A DNA stretch of 64,000 bases from Geobacter sp. AOG1 (GCF_019972315.1 NZ_BLIZ01000001.1:3013521-3077520), one strand, 5' to 3'. Positions 6,990 through 19,095 are shown, counted from the first letter of the stretch. Notes: generated by a model from the sequence alone, not told the origin. Made by a program: numbers and translations.

Positions 6990-8408
6990 TCACTTTGGAA
7001 TCCATCCCCCTCCCAACACCTTCACCAGCAAGACACTGGCGGTAAGCCTTCGCCCCAGGAGCCCCAGGGCGGTGCGCTCGTTGGCAAGGGCAGTCGATTG
7101 GGCGACCAGCACGTTGAGATAGGCCACGGTTCCTGCCTGATACTGATTCGTGGTAATGCTGACAACCTGTTCCGCAGCCTGAACCGCCTGATCCTGGACC
7201 CGCGATTCTTCTTCCAGGATGCGCAGTGCGGCCAGATTGTCCTCAACCTCCTGAAATCCGGTCAGCACCGTTTCCCGGTAGGCGGCCACCGTTGCGTCAT
7301 AGGCTGCTCTCACCTGATCGGACTGGGCCTTTCGCAGGCCGCCGTCGAACAAGGTTTCCGCCACTGCCGGACCGACCGACCAGAACCGGCTCGGCCAGGA
7401 AAACCATGAGGCAAGACTCGAAGCCTCGAAACCGGCCGCACCGGAAAGGCGGATTGTCGGGAAATAGGCGGCCTTGGCAATGCCGATCTGGGCATTGGCC
7501 GCTGCCATCTTCCTTTCAGACGAGGCGATATCCGGACGCCGTTCGAGGAGTTCTGCCGGGAGACCTGTCGGGATTTGGGGAAATACGGTCGTCAATGGTG
7601 CTGCCGGCAGTGAAAATGCTGCGGGAGGTTTACCGATCAGCAGGGCTATGGCGTGTTCCAGTTGGGCACGCTGCACATCGAGATCGATCAGCTGCGCCTC
7701 GGTGGTTTTGAGCTGCGTCTCGGCCTGAAGAACATCCGATCTGGCCACCACCCCCGCGACATAGCGATTGTTCGTCAATTCCAGGGACTTCCGGTACGTG
7801 GCGAGCGTGGCGTCGAGAAGCCCTTTCTGGGCGTCCAGTATCCGCAGCTGAAAATAGTCGCTGGCGAGTTCCGCCTGGGTGCTCAGGGTCACTGCGGCCA
7901 GATCGGCGGCGCTGGCCTGGGCATTGGCCTGACTGGCTTCGACACCGCGGCGTATTCTGCCCCAGAGATCGAGCTCCCAGGTCAGATCCAGCGGGAGCTG
8001 AAAATCAGAGACCGTTGCGCCCCCGCTTCTTCCGTTACCAAGATTGGCTGAACTGCGTGAGCGTGTCGCCGAGGCGCCTGCCGAAACGGAGGGGAAGTAG
8101 CCGGCCCTGGCAGCCTGCACCAGCGCGCGCGCCTGACGGAACTGGGCCTCCGCCGCAGCAACGGTGAGATTTGAAATCGCCACCTGTTCTTCCAGGGAGT
8201 TCAACGCGGGATCGTCGTAGAGTTCCCACCACCGTTCGGGAATGTTGCCATCCCGGGGTTGCGCCACCTTCCACCCTTCCAGCTCCTTGTATACTGTCGG
8301 CATTGTTTCGACCGGGGTTGGCCTGACGTAGTCCGGACCAACCGTGCAGGCTCCCAGCAGTGGGCAGAAAACCAGTAGAATCCGTGCAGTAATGCCTGAT
8401 ATTTTCAC
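6990..8408 (-). CDS. RND efflux outer-membrane factor lipoprotein (NodT/OprM type)
   Basis: Outer-membrane channel of a tripartite efflux pump, about 472 residues. The GTG at 8408 is preceded by GGAGGA and overlaps the mdtC stop by four bases (GTGA). The N-terminus carries a lipobox (LLGAC) followed by TVGPDYVRP, the hallmark of the family. The two long periplasmic helical repeats are visible (for example LTNNRYVAGVVARSDVLQAE and TTNQYQAGTVAYLNVLVAQ). Last gene of the baeSR-mdtABC-like operon, completing an inner-membrane to outer-membrane pump. Confidence 0.93.
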   Translation of the reverse strand: MKISGITARILLVFCPLLGACTVGPDYVRPTPVETMPTVYKELEGWKVAQPRDGNIPERWWELYDDPALNSLEEQVAISNLTVAAAEAQFRQARALVQAARAGYFPSVSAGASATRSRSSANLGNGRSGGATVSDFQLPLDLTWELDLWGRIRRGVEASQANAQASAADLAAVTLSTQAELASDYFQLRILDAQKGLLDATLATYRKSLELTNNRYVAGVVARSDVLQAETQLKTTEAQLIDLDVQRAQLEHAIALLIGKPPAAFSLPAAPLTTVFPQIPTGLPAELLERRPDIASSERKMAAANAQIGIAKAAYFPTIRLSGAAGFEASSLASWFSWPSRFWSVGPAVAETLFDGGLRKAQSDQVRAAYDATVAAYRETVLTGFQEVEDNLAALRILEEESRVQDQAVQAAEQVVSITTNQYQAGTVAYLNVLVAQSTALANERTALGLLGRRLTASVLLVKVLGGGWIPK

Positions 8409-11400
8409 GCGTCCTCCCGTTTCATTCCTATCCGTTTTCCCATCCGTCGTCCCTGCCGCTTCCTCTCCAGCCACGCCCGGAACCGGTCAAGATAAAGATA
8501 CACCACCGGTGTGGTATAGAGGGTCAACATCTGGCTGAATATCAGCCCGCCGACAATGGAGATTCCCAGAGGCCGTCTGAGCTCGGAACCTACGCCGGTC
8601 CCCAGGGCCAACGGCAGCGCACCGAAAAGGGCCGCCATGGTCGTCATGATGATGGGACGGAAGCGGAGCAGGCACGCCTCGTAAATGGCCTCCCGAGGCG
8701 GCTTCCCTTCCCGCCGCTGCACGGCCAGGGCAAAATCGACCATCATGATGCCGTTTTTCTTGACGATGCCGATCAGGAGGATCACGCCGATGATGGCGAT
8801 CAGGTTCAGATCGGAGCCGAAGACCATCAGGGCAACAACCGCCCCCACACCGGCCGAGGGGAGCGTCGAGAGGATGGTCAGGGGGTGGATGTAGCTTTCG
8901 TACAGTATCCCGAGAACGATGTACACTGCCACCAGGGCAAACAGGATCAGGAAAGGCTGGGTCTTGAGCGAATCCTGGAACGCCTGGGCGGTACCGGCAA
9001 ATTTTCCCCTGATACTGGCCGGCATCCCCATCTGGCGGGTTGCCTCCTCCACCGCAGTGACAGCTGCACCCAGCGAAACGCCCGGCGCCAGGTTGAAGGA
9101 GGTCGTCACCGCCGGGAACTGGCTCTGGTGATTGACCGCCAGGGAGCTGGCGCCGGCCTTGTAGGAAGTGAAAGCGGACAGCGGCACCATCTGCCCTCCC
9201 GACGACAGCACGAAGATGTCCCGCAGGGTGTCGGGCTGCTGCCAGAAGGCAGGCGCCGCCTCCATGACCACATGGTACTGGTTGAGCGGCGTGTAGATGA
9301 CGGACACCTGGCGCTGGCCAAAGGCGTCGTAAAGCGCTTCATCGATCTGTTGCGGAGTGATTCCCAGCCGCGAGGCGGTCGGTCGGTCAATGACCAGATC
9401 CGCCTCCAGCCCGCGGGTCTGCTGGTCGCTGCTCACATCCGCCAGCATCGGCATGCTGCGCATCTTCTGCAGCATCTTCAGCCCCCAGCTGTTCAGCTCG
9501 GTGACATTTTCCCCCTGCAGCGTGTACTGGTAGAGGGCGTTGCTGATCCGGCCGCCGACCCGCAGGTCCTGGACCGGCTGCAGGAAGGTCGGGGCACCGG
9601 GGATGTGGGCCAATTTCTTGCGCAGTCGCCCGATCACCTGGTTGGCCGTTGCCTTCCGTTGTGCAAAGGGTTTGAGAGAAACGAACATCCTGCCGGAATT
9701 GACTGTGGAACCTCCCCCGCCGCCGGTAAAGCCGATCACGTATTCCACATCCGGGTCCTGCTTGATGATCGCCAGAACCTGGGTCAGCTTGTCCCGCATG
9801 GCCTGGAATGAGATGTCCTGGGCAGCCTGGATACTTCCGGCGATCCTGCCGGTATCCTGTTCGGGAAAGAACCCTTTGGGAATGACGATGAACAGGGAGA
9901 TACTCGCCATGACGGTTGCAAGCAGCACCCCCAGCATGATCCGACGATGTTCCAGCGACCAGGTGAGAGAGGTTTCGTAATGGCCGTGCATCCAGTCAAA
10001 CATCCCTTCGCTGGCCCGGTAGAGTTTGCCATGGGATTTGGCTGTGTCATCCCTGAGGATGGTGGCGCACATCATGGGGGTCGTAGTGAGCGATATGAGC
10101 AGTGAAACCAGGATGGCCGCGGAGAGGGTCACGGCGAACTCCCGGAACAGACGCCCTACCATTCCCCCCATCAGCAGGATCGGGATGAAGACCGCCACCA
10201 GCGAAACGCTCATGGAGAGGACCGTAAAGGCGATCTCCCGGCTGCCGGAAAGGGCTGCCTGATACGGTGACTGCCCCATCTCCCGGTAGCGGGTGACGTT
10301 TTCCAGCACCACGATGGCATCGTCGACCACGAACCCGGTGGCAATGGTCAGGGCCATCAGAGAGAGGTTGTCGAGGGAGTAGCCGAACAGATACATGACG
10401 GCAAAGGTGCCGATGATGGATGATGCGACCGCCACCGCCGGGATCATTGTTGCCCGGACGTTGCGCAGGAACCAGAACACCACCAGGATCACAAAGATTC
10501 CGGACAAGAGCAGCGAAATCTCCACGTCATGCAGGGAGCCGCGAATGGGAGGGGTCCGGTCCAGCACGACGGAAAGCTTGACCCCCCCCGGCAGGGAGGC
10601 TTCCATCTGCGGCAGCAAGTCGCGGATGCTGTCTACGGTGTCAATGATATTAACGCCCGGTTGCCGGAAGACGATCACCATGACCGCCGGTTTGCCATTC
10701 ACAAAGCCGCTGACCCGCAGATCCTCCACCGAGTCCTCGACGCTGGCCACGTCGGCCAGCCGCAGTGCGGATCCGCCATGGTAGCTGATCACCAGGTCAC
10801 GATAATCGGCGGCTTTTTTCATCTGATCATTGGCATGCAGTTCCCACGAGCTGTCGCCGTTGGAAAGCATCCCCTTGGGGCGGTTGACGTTGGTGCCAGC
10901 CAGAACTGCGCGAACCTGGGCCAGGCTGATGCCGTACTTGTTGAGAGCCAGGGGATTCAACTCCGCCCTGACGGCCGGCAACGCACCCCCGCCGACGAAA
11001 ACCTGACCGACCCCCTTCACCTGGGACAGTTTCTGCTGAAGAATCGACGAAGCGGCATCGTACATCCGGGGCTTGCTGACACTGTCCGAGGTAAGCGCCA
11101 GGATCATGATCGGTGCATCCGAAGGATTCACCTTGCGGTAGGAAGGGTTGCTGGGGAGGTTGGCCGGCAGATAGCTGCGGGCGGCGTTGATAGACGCCTG
11201 GACATCCCGGGCCGCACCGTTGATATCCCGGTTGAGGTCGAACTGCAGGGTGATGCCGGTGCTGCCGCGATTGCTGACGGAGGTCATTTCGGTCACCCCC
11301 GCGATCCGGCCGAACTGCCGCTCCAGGGGTGCGGCCACCGATGTGGACATGGTTTCGGGATCGGCGCCTGGCAGGGAGGCCGAAACCGAGATGGTCGGAA

Positions 11401-11524
11401 AGTCCACCTGGGGGAGTGGCGATACGGGCAGGAGCCGGAAGGCTATGATGCCGGACAGCAGGAGCCCCGCGGTCAGGAGCGTGGTGGCGACCGGTCTGCG
11501 TATGAAGATGGCCGAGACGTTCAT
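8405..11524 (-). CDS. mdtC: RND multidrug transporter, MdtC-like subunit
   Basis: Proton-driven inner-membrane RND pump of the HAE1 class, 1039 residues, full family length with 12 predicted membrane segments and two large periplasmic loops. Features seen: the N-terminal [36 protein letters not shown]; the TM4 acidic pair in [17 protein letters not shown]; and the late [15 protein letters not shown] motif. Wording throughout ([27 protein letters not shown]) matches MdtC more closely than MdtB. It overlaps mdtB by four bases (ATGA) and the outer-membrane factor by four. In MdtABC the B and C subunits form a mixed trimer. Confidence 0.93.
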   Translation of the reverse strand: MNVSAIFIRRPVATTLLTAGLLLSGIIAFRLLPVSPLPQVDFPTISVSASLPGADPETMSTSVAAPLERQFGRIAGVTEMTSVSNRGSTGITLQFDLNRDINGAARDVQASINAARSYLPANLPSNPSYRKVNPSDAPIMILALTSDSVSKPRMYDAASSILQQKLSQVKGVGQVFVGGGALPAVRAELNPLALNKYGISLAQVRAVLAGTNVNRPKGMLSNGDSSWELHANDQMKKAADYRDLVISYHGGSALRLADVASVEDSVEDLRVSGFVNGKPAVMVIVFRQPGVNIIDTVDSIRDLLPQMEASLPGGVKLSVVLDRTPPIRGSLHDVEISLLLSGIFVILVVFWFLRNVRATMIPAVAVASSIIGTFAVMYLFGYSLDNLSLMALTIATGFVVDDAIVVLENVTRYREMGQSPYQAALSGSREIAFTVLSMSVSLVAVFIPILLMGGMVGRLFREFAVTLSAAILVSLLISLTTTPMMCATILRDDTAKSHGKLYRASEGMFDWMHGHYETSLTWSLEHRRIMLGVLLATVMASISLFIVIPKGFFPEQDTGRIAGSIQAAQDISFQAMRDKLTQVLAIIKQDPDVEYVIGFTGGGGGSTVNSGRMFVSLKPFAQRKATANQVIGRLRKKLAHIPGAPTFLQPVQDLRVGGRISNALYQYTLQGENVTELNSWGLKMLQKMRSMPMLADVSSDQQTRGLEADLVIDRPTASRLGITPQQIDEALYDAFGQRQVSVIYTPLNQYHVVMEAAPAFWQQPDTLRDIFVLSSGGQMVPLSAFTSYKAGASSLAVNHQSQFPAVTTSFNLAPGVSLGAAVTAVEEATRQMGMPASIRGKFAGTAQAFQDSLKTQPFLILFALVAVYIVLGILYESYIHPLTILSTLPSAGVGAVVALMVFGSDLNLIAIIGVILLIGIVKKNGIMMVDFALAVQRREGKPPREAIYEACLLRFRPIIMTTMAALFGALPLALGTGVGSELRRPLGISIVGGLIFSQMLTLYTTPVVYLYLDRFRAWLERKRQGRRMGKRIGMKREDA

Positions 11525-14500
11525 GGGGTGATCGGCGCTCCGGAACTACCCTTCCCTCTTCTTCTGCGCGCCATCCGGTCGAAGGCCAGGTAGATGACCG
11601 GCGTGGTATAGAGGGTCAGAATCTGGCTGATCACCAGGCCACCGATAATCGAGATCCCCAGGGGGCGGCGGAGCTCGGAGCCCACACCGGTCCCCATGGC
11701 CAATGGCAGGGCACCCAGAAGCGCCGCCATGGTAGTCATCATGATCGGCCGGAAACGGAGCAGGCAGGCCTGATAGATCGCCTCCTCAGGCGGCTTGCCT
11801 TCGGTGCGCTCCGCGTCCAGGGCGAAATCGACCATCATGATGCCGTTCTTCTTGACGATGCCGATCAGAAGGATAATGCCGATGATGGCGATGACTGTAA
11901 GATCCTGGCGAAACAGCATCAGGGAAAGTACCGCGCCCACGCCGGCAGACGGCAGGGTGGAGAGAATGGTGAGCGGATGGATGTAGCTCTCATAGAGCAC
12001 CCCCAGCACGATATAGACCGTGATCAGGGCCGCCAGGATCAGGATCGGCTCGTTGGTCAGGGAGGCCTTGAAGGCTTGGGCGGTCCCCTGGAAGCTCCCC
12101 ACGATGCTGGCAGGCAACCCCAGCTGGTTCATGGTGGCTTCGATGGCATTCACGGCATGTCCCAGGGAGACGCCCGGCGCCAAGTTGAAGGAGGTAGTCA
12201 CCGCAGGGAATTGCCCCTGGCGGTTGATAACCAGCGGCCCCCGGGTCTCGGTCGCCGAGGCGATGGCCGAGAGCGGCACCTGGCCGCCGCTGTTGGAGCG
12301 GACATAGAGCGCCTGCAAGCCGCCGGGGTCCTGCCGGAACTGGGGTTGGACCGCCAGAATTACCCGGTACTGGTTCAGTTCGGTGAAGATGGTCGAGACC
12401 TGGCGCTGGCCAAAGGCGTCGTAGAGGGCATCGTCGATATTCTGCGGGGTAACGCCGAACCTGGCGGCCGTGGGGCGATCGAAGTTCAGCATCATCTGCA
12501 GCCCCTGATTCTGCTGATCGCTGCTCACATCCCGCAATTCACTCCGCTTTTGCAGCCCTTCCACGACACGAGGAGCCCAGGTCGCAAGTTCATCGGAGTT
12601 GGGTGTTTCCAGGGTAAACTGGTACTGGGTACGACTGACCCGGGCATCCACCGTCAAATCCTGTACCGGCTGCATGAAGAGGGTGATACCCGCCACCTGG
12701 GCCAGTTTGGGCTGCAGGCGACGGATGACCTCCGTGGCGTTGGCATCCCTCATGCTCAACGGCTTCAGGTTGATCTGAATTCTGCCGCTGTTGAGTGTGG
12801 TGTTTGTGCCATCGACCCCGATGAATGAAGAAATGCTCTCCACGGCCGGGTCTTCGAGAATCACTTTGGCAAGCGCCTGCTGTTGCTCGGCCATGGCAGG
12901 AAACGAGATGGTTTGCGATGCCTCCGATATCCCCTGGATGACCCCGGTATCCTGGACCGGGAAGAACCCCTTGGGTATCAGTATGTAGAGCAGGACGGTC
13001 AGCAACAGGGTTCCCGCGGCCACGGTCAGGGTGGCGGTCTGGTGCCGCAGCACCCACTGAAGCGAGCGGCCGTAGGAGGCGATCAGGCGCTCGAAGAATT
13101 GCCCCGATGCGTGGTAGAAGCGTCCCTGGCGTTCATCCGGGACATGCTTCAGGATGCGGGCGCACATCATCGGCGTCAGGGTCAGCGAGACGGCCGCCGA
13201 AATCAGGATCGTCACCCCCAGGGTAACGGCAAACTCGCGGAACAGCCGCCCTACCACATCCCCCATGAAGAGGAGCGGGATCAGGACCGCGATCAGTGAT
13301 ACCGTCAGCGACAGGATGGTGAAGCCGATCTGTTTAGCCCCCTTAAGTGCGGCCTCCAGGGGCGTTTCCCCCTCCTCCACATAGCGGGAGATGTTCTCGA
13401 TCATGACAATGGCATCGTCCACCACGAAGCCGGTGGAGATGGTCAGCGCCATCAGGGTAAGGTTGTTCAGGCTGTAGTTCAGCAGGTACATGACACCGAA
13501 GGTGCCCACGAGCGACAGCGGTACGGCCACGCTCGGTATGGTGGTGGCCGGCAGGTTGCGCAGAAAGAGGAAGATGACCATCACGACCAGAGCCACGGCC
13601 AGAAGCAGTTCGAACTGCACATCCTTGACCGATTCCCTGATGGTGACGGTCCGGTCGGTCAGGGGGGTGACCTTCACCGAGGCGGGGAGTGCCGACTGCA
13701 ACTGGGGCAGAAGCTGCTTGACCCGATTCACCACTTCGATGACGTTGGCTCCCGGCTGGCGCTGGATGTTGACGATCACCGCCGGAGTTGTGTTCATCCA
13801 GGCCGCCTGGTTGACGTTTTCCGTGTCGTCGATGGCGTCCGCCACGTCCTTGAGCTGGACCGGAGCGCCGTTTTTGTAGGCAATTACCAGGGAACGGTAG
13901 TCCTTGCTGGTAAAGAGCTGATCGTTGGCGCCGATGATGAAGGATTGCCGGGGCCCGTCAAAACTCCCCTTGGCCTGGTTCACGTTGGCTGCGGCTAGTG
14001 CTGCGCGCAGGTCTTCAAGGGTCAGACCGTAGGATGCCAGGGCGGTCGGGTTGGCATGAATCCTCACCGCAGGGCGCTGCCCACCACTGATACTGACCAA
14101 CCCCACCCCCGGAAGCTGGGATATTTTCTGGGCAAAACGGGTATCGGCCAGATCCTCCACTTTCGGCAGCGGCAGGGAATCGGATGAGAGCGCCAGGGTC
14201 AGAATCGGTGCGTCGGCCGGGTTGACCTTGCTGTAGACCGGCGGGTTGGGCAGATCTTTGGGGAGAAAGCTGAAACCGGCGTTGATGGCGGCCTGGACCT
14301 GCTGTTCGGCCACATCCAGAGGGAGTTCGAGCGTGAACTGCAGAGTGATCACCGAACTGCCGTGGGAACTGGTGGAGGTCATCTGGGTCAGCCCCGGCAT
14401 CTGGCCGAACTGGCGCTCCAGGGGTGCTGTTATGGAAGAGGCGATGACATCGGAACTGGCGCCGGGATAAAAGGTGCGCACCTGGATGGTGGGATAATCC

Positions 14501-14619
14501 ACCTGCGGCAGAGCGGAAACCGGCAGCTGTTTGTAGGCAACGGCGCCGGCCAGGATGATGGCGATCATCAGCAGGGTGGTGGCAACCGGTCGCAGAATGA
14601 AAAGACGAGAAAAATTCAT
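11521..14619 (-). CDS. mdtB: RND multidrug transporter, MdtB-like subunit
   Basis: HAE1-class RND pump subunit, 1032 residues. Features seen: [20 protein letters not shown] at the N-terminus, [52 protein letters not shown], the TM4 pair in [17 protein letters not shown] and [15 protein letters not shown]. These stretches match MdtB rather than MdtC. ATGA overlaps with mdtA upstream and mdtC downstream indicate translational coupling, as expected for subunits of one heterotrimer. Confidence 0.93.
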   Translation of the reverse strand: MNFSRLFILRPVATTLLMIAIILAGAVAYKQLPVSALPQVDYPTIQVRTFYPGASSDVIASSITAPLERQFGQMPGLTQMTSTSSHGSSVITLQFTLELPLDVAEQQVQAAINAGFSFLPKDLPNPPVYSKVNPADAPILTLALSSDSLPLPKVEDLADTRFAQKISQLPGVGLVSISGGQRPAVRIHANPTALASYGLTLEDLRAALAAANVNQAKGSFDGPRQSFIIGANDQLFTSKDYRSLVIAYKNGAPVQLKDVADAIDDTENVNQAAWMNTTPAVIVNIQRQPGANVIEVVNRVKQLLPQLQSALPASVKVTPLTDRTVTIRESVKDVQFELLLAVALVVMVIFLFLRNLPATTIPSVAVPLSLVGTFGVMYLLNYSLNNLTLMALTISTGFVVDDAIVMIENISRYVEEGETPLEAALKGAKQIGFTILSLTVSLIAVLIPLLFMGDVVGRLFREFAVTLGVTILISAAVSLTLTPMMCARILKHVPDERQGRFYHASGQFFERLIASYGRSLQWVLRHQTATLTVAAGTLLLTVLLYILIPKGFFPVQDTGVIQGISEASQTISFPAMAEQQQALAKVILEDPAVESISSFIGVDGTNTTLNSGRIQINLKPLSMRDANATEVIRRLQPKLAQVAGITLFMQPVQDLTVDARVSRTQYQFTLETPNSDELATWAPRVVEGLQKRSELRDVSSDQQNQGLQMMLNFDRPTAARFGVTPQNIDDALYDAFGQRQVSTIFTELNQYRVILAVQPQFRQDPGGLQALYVRSNSGGQVPLSAIASATETRGPLVINRQGQFPAVTTSFNLAPGVSLGHAVNAIEATMNQLGLPASIVGSFQGTAQAFKASLTNEPILILAALITVYIVLGVLYESYIHPLTILSTLPSAGVGAVLSLMLFRQDLTVIAIIGIILLIGIVKKNGIMMVDFALDAERTEGKPPEEAIYQACLLRFRPIMMTTMAALLGALPLAMGTGVGSELRRPLGISIIGGLVISQILTLYTTPVIYLAFDRMARRRRGKGSSGAPITP

Positions 14620-15821
14620 TTGTTGGGTGTCCTACCCTTCTCCTTCACTTCGACCTTGCTCCCCTCCCGCAGCCGCTCCGCACCGTCTACGACCACCTGC
14701 TCTCCTACCGCCAGACCTTCGACGACGGTAGCTTCCCCTCCCTGGGTAATACCGATCCTGACCGCTCGCATGGCCACCGTTTTGTCCGGCCGCAGTACAA
14801 AGACAAATGCCCCTTGAGGGTTTCGCTGAATGGCAGCCGACGGGATGATGATGGCATCTTTCTTCACATCCAGCAGGAGCCGGGCATTGACGAACTGATT
14901 AGGAAAGAGCTCGCTGTTCCGGTTGGCAAAGACCGCTTTGAGCTTGACCGTCCCCGTTGCCGGGTCGATCTGATTGTCGACGGTGGCAAGTTCTCCGGCA
15001 GCCAGATTCTGCTTCATCTCGCGGTCGAAGGCTTCGACGGTCAGCCGCCCCCCCTTCATCTTTTGCAGAACCTGGGGCAGGCTGTCTTCGGGGAGCGGAA
15101 ATACCACCGCAATCGGCTGCACCTGGGTGATCGTCAGCAAGCCGCCCGTATCGGTAGCATGCACCATGTTCCCCGGGTCCACGAGACGCAGGCCGGCCCT
15201 GCCGCTGATGGGAGCCGTGATGCGGCTATAGGTGAGGTTGAGTCTGGCACTGTCGATTTGTCCCTGGTCAATCTTGACGGCCCCCTCATTCTGCCTGACC
15301 AGCGCCTCCTGGGTATCCAGCTGTTGCCGGGGTATGGAATCCTGTCTCCAGAGGGTGCGGTAACGCTCCAGGTCCAGTCGGGCATTGTTCAACTGTTCCC
15401 GGTCGCGGGCCATCTGTCCCTCGGCCTGGGTCAACTGCACCTGGAACGGTCGCGGATCGATGACCGCCAGCAGGCTTCCCTTGGTGACATTCTGCCCCTC
15501 GCGAAAATGGACCTCCATCAATTGGCCGTCAACACGGCTGCGGACCGTCACGGTGTTCAGGGGGGTCACGGAGCCCAGGCCGGTCAGGTAGAGATTCATG
15601 TCGCCGGTGCGGGCAGCAGCCACGAATACCGGCATTGGCAGTACGGCCCCCTTTTTGCCCGCCGCAGATGCTGACGATGGAAGCTGCCGTTCTTTCCAGA
15701 CAGCAAAGAAACCGCCGGCAATCAGGCAGAGCAGTATGATCCAGAACCACCACTGCTTGAAGAATGGCCGTTTGGCGGGGTGTGGATTTGATTCGATTGT
15801 TTCGCTACCATTTTCTTGCAT
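14616..15821 (-). CDS. mdtA: RND periplasmic adaptor, MdtA-like
   Basis: Membrane-fusion protein linking the RND trimer to the outer-membrane channel, about 401 residues. The start at 15821 is chosen because GAGGGA lies seven bases upstream; the ATG at 15842 has no such site. An N-terminal anchor ([20 protein letters not shown]) is followed by the barrel-sandwich motif ([40 protein letters not shown]), a coiled-coil hairpin and a beta-barrel domain ([14 protein letters not shown]). It lies 36 bases after the response regulator and overlaps mdtB. Confidence 0.93.
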   Translation of the reverse strand: MQENGSETIESNPHPAKRPFFKQWWFWIILLCLIAGGFFAVWKERQLPSSASAAGKKGAVLPMPVFVAAARTGDMNLYLTGLGSVTPLNTVTVRSRVDGQLMEVHFREGQNVTKGSLLAVIDPRPFQVQLTQAEGQMARDREQLNNARLDLERYRTLWRQDSIPRQQLDTQEALVRQNEGAVKIDQGQIDSARLNLTYSRITAPISGRAGLRLVDPGNMVHATDTGGLLTITQVQPIAVVFPLPEDSLPQVLQKMKGGRLTVEAFDREMKQNLAAGELATVDNQIDPATGTVKLKAVFANRNSELFPNQFVNARLLLDVKKDAIIIPSAAIQRNPQGAFVFVLRPDKTVAMRAVRIGITQGGEATVVEGLAVGEQVVVDGAERLREGSKVEVKEKGRTPNK

Positions 15822-15857
15822 GCGTACGTCCCTCGATTTCATTGGCTATCTGTGTTT

Positions 15858-16535
15858 TCACTGCAGTTCGTCATATTTATACCCGACCCCATACACCGAA
15901 TGGATCAGCTCGGTTTCCGGGGATATGCCAGCAATTTTCTTGCGCAGGTTCTTGATGTGGCTATCGATGGTCCGGTCGCTGACAATGCGTTGATCGGGAT
16001 AGATATGATCCATAAGCTGGTCGCGACCATAGATGCGGCCGGGATTGGCCGCGAGAAAGCTGAGCAATTTGAATTCGACAACGGTAAGTTCCAGGTCTCG
16101 GCCGCTCAGCGTCGCCTGAAAGCGCTCTTCGTCCAATCGAAGCAGGATATTCACACCGGACGGTTGTTGGTTGGTGAATCTGCGTAACACCGCCTTGACG
16201 CGGGCCACCACCTCCCGGGGGCTGAACGGTTTGCAGATGTAATCGTCAGCACCGAGTTCGAGGCCGAGGAGCCGGTCGATTTCCTCGATGCGGGCAGTCA
16301 CCATGATAATCGGCACCGTTGAAAACGAGCGGATCTCCTTGCAGATATCCATGCCGCTCTTCCCCGGCAGCATCAGGTCCAGCAGGATCAGGGCCGGCAT
16401 CCTTTCTCGAACCAGCGGCAGGACATCCAGGCCGTTCTCCAGACAACGCGGTTCATACCCGGCCTGGAGCAGGTAATTACTCAGGAGTCGCGCCAGCTTG
16501 GGTTCGTCTTCGACAATCAGAATGGCATCATTCAT
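15858..16535 (-). CDS. OmpR-family response regulator, BaeR-like
   Basis: 225 residues: an N-terminal receiver with the acidic pocket in LIVEDEPK, acceptor Asp in LILLDLMLPGKSG, Thr in IIMVTARIEE and Lys in YICKPFSP; then a winged-helix DNA-binding domain (ELTVVEFKLLSFLAANPGRI, RTIDSHIKNLRKKI, SVYGVGYKYD). The ATGA overlap with the kinase gene shows they are a pair. Together with the downstream mdtABC genes this mirrors the enterobacterial mdtABCD-baeSR unit in a different gene order, so it probably activates this operon under envelope stress. Confidence 0.92.
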   Translation of the reverse strand: MNDAILIVEDEPKLARLLSNYLLQAGYEPRCLENGLDVLPLVRERMPALILLDLMLPGKSGMDICKEIRSFSTVPIIMVTARIEEIDRLLGLELGADDYICKPFSPREVVARVKAVLRRFTNQQPSGVNILLRLDEERFQATLSGRDLELTVVEFKLLSFLAANPGRIYGRDQLMDHIYPDQRIVSDRTIDSHIKNLRKKIAGISPETELIHSVYGVGYKYDELQ

Positions 16536-17971
16536 CGGTGACTTTCCGCCAGTGGCAGGGTTATTCTTATCCAGACACCGCCAAGGGGCGAAGGGAAAGC
16601 TTCTATCGCACCTTCATGGGCTTCGACGATATTGCGGCAGATCGCAAGGCCCAGGCCCGCTCCACCGGTGGCCCTGCAGCGTGATGCTTCCACCCGATAG
16701 AGACGATCGAACAGCTTCCCCCGTTCTTCTTCAGAAACACCCGGTGCACTATCCTTAAAATCGACGATTACCCCTCCGTTTGCCGATTCGAGCGTTACGT
16801 CAAGCGCCCCCCCGGTATCGGTATATTTTTGGGAATTTTCCAGCAGGTTGCCGAAGAGTTGCGCCAAACGCTCTGCATCTGCGTAGACGGGAACCGCCCC
16901 CTGTGGCACGTCCACATGTAAGGAAACCTTGTTCTCGGCAAATTTCGGTCGAACGCGGTTGATCGATTCCGTGAGGATCTCCGACAAGTTTACCTCGGAT
17001 TTTCGGTATGCAAGGGCTCCCACGTCGGAAAGGGCCAATTGGTACAGATCATCGACGAGCCTGTTAATGCGGAAAACCTCAACCTGGAGGGAAGAGATCG
17101 ATTCGTACGACAGATCCTGGACCCCGTCCTGGATAGCCTCTATTTCGCCCCCCAGAATGGCCAGCGGGGTCCGCAATTCATGGGATATGTCGGCCACGAA
17201 CTGGCGACGGGCCTGCTCGTTTTTGTCGAGACTCAGCGCCAATGCGTTGAAGTCCCGGGAAAGGTGACCGAACTCGTCGTCGGACTCGACGGGAACCCGA
17301 ATGTCGTAACGCCCCGACGAAAGATGGCTGGTGGCTGCAGCCAGCTTTCTGAGCGGACGGACCAGACGACGCGCCAGGGGAAGCGCTATCGCGGCCGCAA
17401 CGAGCAGCATGAGCAGGGCAACGAAAGCAAAAACCAGTTTCTGCTCTTTGACGAATCTGAGCTGATGGATATCCGAAAGAAATTTACTGGGGAGAAGCCC
17501 CAGATACCCCACCACCTTCCCGTTGAAGTCAATTGGTTTGAAGGTTTCGATGTCTGAGGGATTGCTCGTGCCGAAGATCTGCTCCCGACGGGCGTTCAGG
17601 ACGACGATACGTCTTTCCAGACGAAAGTAACGTCTCAGGGGGGATGGTTCAGGATGGTTAAGAGAGTCACGCTTCAGTTCATTGGCAACTACAGAAGAGA
17701 GGGGTTGGGTGGAATCCTCGGCGACCGTTTCACTGATTAACCTTGCTATCTCGTCGGGTGTCTTCCGCAGGGATTCCCAGCCATTCCCCGTGCCGTAAGC
17801 CCGTCCGAGTTTCACCGCCAGGCGGTCCATGCGGTTTTGTTCGAGTTGGTTAACGTACTTGAGAAAACCGCGATTCATACTCCACTGCATGAGCAGGAAC
17901 ATGCAGAGGACTATGATTGCATTGGCAGCGAGAATCGCCACAAATACCCTATGGGTTACATTCATTTTCAT
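16532..17971 (-). CDS. Envelope-stress sensor histidine kinase, BaeS-like
   Basis: About 480 residues: TM1 (VFVAILAANAIIVLCMFLLM), a periplasmic sensor region of roughly 140 residues, TM2 (LVFAFVALLMLLVAAAIALP), HAMP (RRLVRPLRKLAAAT), HisKA (FVADISHELRTPLAILGGEI) and HATPase (NLLENSQKYTD, GGAGLGLAICRNIVEAHEG). The start is uncertain: ATGs at 17992, 17971 and 17965 are all possible and none has a strong ribosome site; the middle one is reported because TM1 follows directly. First gene of the efflux operon, transcribed divergently from the lipoprotein at 18229. Confidence 0.9.
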   Translation of the reverse strand: MKMNVTHRVFVAILAANAIIVLCMFLLMQWSMNRGFLKYVNQLEQNRMDRLAVKLGRAYGTGNGWESLRKTPDEIARLISETVAEDSTQPLSSVVANELKRDSLNHPEPSPLRRYFRLERRIVVLNARREQIFGTSNPSDIETFKPIDFNGKVVGYLGLLPSKFLSDIHQLRFVKEQKLVFAFVALLMLLVAAAIALPLARRLVRPLRKLAAATSHLSSGRYDIRVPVESDDEFGHLSRDFNALALSLDKNEQARRQFVADISHELRTPLAILGGEIEAIQDGVQDLSYESISSLQVEVFRINRLVDDLYQLALSDVGALAYRKSEVNLSEILTESINRVRPKFAENKVSLHVDVPQGAVPVYADAERLAQLFGNLLENSQKYTDTGGALDVTLESANGGVIVDFKDSAPGVSEEERGKLFDRLYRVEASRCRATGGAGLGLAICRNIVEAHEGAIEAFPSPLGGVWIRITLPLAESHR

Positions 17972-18079
17972 CGTTTCACAACTCGTACTCATGGAATTGA
18001 CTGCGTGAGTCAGATGAAATCGTAATCAGTTTTCAGAAAAAATAAAAGCGTGATTCCGGATAGTGGGCAAAAATCCACA

Positions 18080-18098
18080 TTCTCTCCATATTCATTCC
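18080..18098 (+). promoter_or_regulatory. Possible BaeR-type operator in the divergent intergenic region
   Basis: The sequence TTCTCTCCATATTCATTCC resembles the enterobacterial BaeR box as I recall it (a TTCTCCATNATTG core). It sits between the baeS-like operon and the envelope-protein genes, where a shared operator would be expected. Inspection only; no scoring was possible. Confidence 0.35.
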
Positions 18099-18228
18099 AC
18101 ATTATTGAGGTACGTTGTTTCCAGAAAGCAGCAATAACAACAATGACGAACTACCCATAGAGAGTATTCCCAGGCGTAAGGACATTGGATGTGTCTTCTC
18201 CGCCTTTACCGACAGGAGGTATGTACCC

Positions 18229-19095
18229 ATGAGATCCATGCAACGAATCAAACCACTTCTCCTGGTGCTGGTGTTGGGCGGTTGCGCAACCCTTCCACCG
18301 GGACCGTCCGTCAACGTCCTGCCGGCACAGGGGAAATCATTTGATACGTTCCGAACCGACGACGCGACCTGCAGGCAGTGGGCACAGCAACAGATAGGGA
18401 TAGCGGCGCAGGAGACCTACGAAACAAATGTTGCTACAGGGGCAGTCGTCGGGACGGCTGTAGGAACAGGGCTCGGCGCAGCTTTAGGTTCAGCTTCCGG
18501 TCACACCGGTGCGGGTGCCCTCATCGGAGCCGCAAGCGGGCTTCTCGTCGGGACGGCTGCGGGCTCGGATTCTGGTAGGGTATACGGCAGGGAAGCACAG
18601 CGCAGATATGACAATGCCTATGTTCAGTGCATGTATTCCTATGGGAATCAGGTGCCAGGATACCGCTCTCGTGGAGTAGCCGCGCCCCCTGCCACACCTC
18701 CCCCGCCAGCTGTGATGGTTCCACCCGACAGCCAGCCAGAGATCTTGTCACCGCAAGACTACCCCTCTCCCGCCGAGGTGGATATGGATGACGCCCCACA
18801 GTTCATCTATTCACCTGCACTCAGGCTGTATGTGGCAGTCGGGGTTCCTTATGACCTGGTCTTTACGGGGAGCGACTATCTGTACTTGTACGGCGGGCGT
18901 TGGTATCGTGGGCCTTATTACAACGGCCCGTGGGTACTCGCCCCGGGGAGATATTTCCCACCAGCTTTACGCAGGTATCGAATTGACTCAATCCGTCATT
19001 TCCGTGACGTGGAGTACGGGCGATATGTGCACGATCGAGAGCATTTTGATGGACGATTCCATCGTCCTGCATTTCGTGGCGGAAGGCAGAGATAG
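18229..19095 (+). CDS. Glycine-zipper outer-membrane lipoprotein
   Basis: About 288 residues from the ATG at 18229, which has a perfect AGGAGGT eight bases upstream. Lipobox LGGC follows a short signal (PLLLVLVLGGCATLPPG). Residues 65-115 form a glycine-zipper stretch (AVVGTAVGTGLGAALGSASG and repeats), likely membrane-inserting. A proline-rich linker (PPATPPPPAVMVPP) leads to a Tyr/Trp/Gly-rich C-terminal domain (YLYLYGGRWYRGPYYNGPWV) seen in small envelope proteins. Placed divergently from the BaeS-like kinase and just ahead of a Spy-like gene, it is probably part of an envelope-stress response. Confidence 0.75.
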   Translation: MRSMQRIKPLLLVLVLGGCATLPPGPSVNVLPAQGKSFDTFRTDDATCRQWAQQQIGIAAQETYETNVATGAVVGTAVGTGLGAALGSASGHTGAGALIGAASGLLVGTAAGSDSGRVYGREAQRRYDNAYVQCMYSYGNQVPGYRSRGVAAPPATPPPPAVMVPPDSQPEILSPQDYPSPAEVDMDDAPQFIYSPALRLYVAVGVPYDLVFTGSDYLYLYGGRWYRGPYYNGPWVLAPGRYFPPALRRYRIDSIRHFRDVEYGRYVHDREHFDGRFHRPAFRGGRQR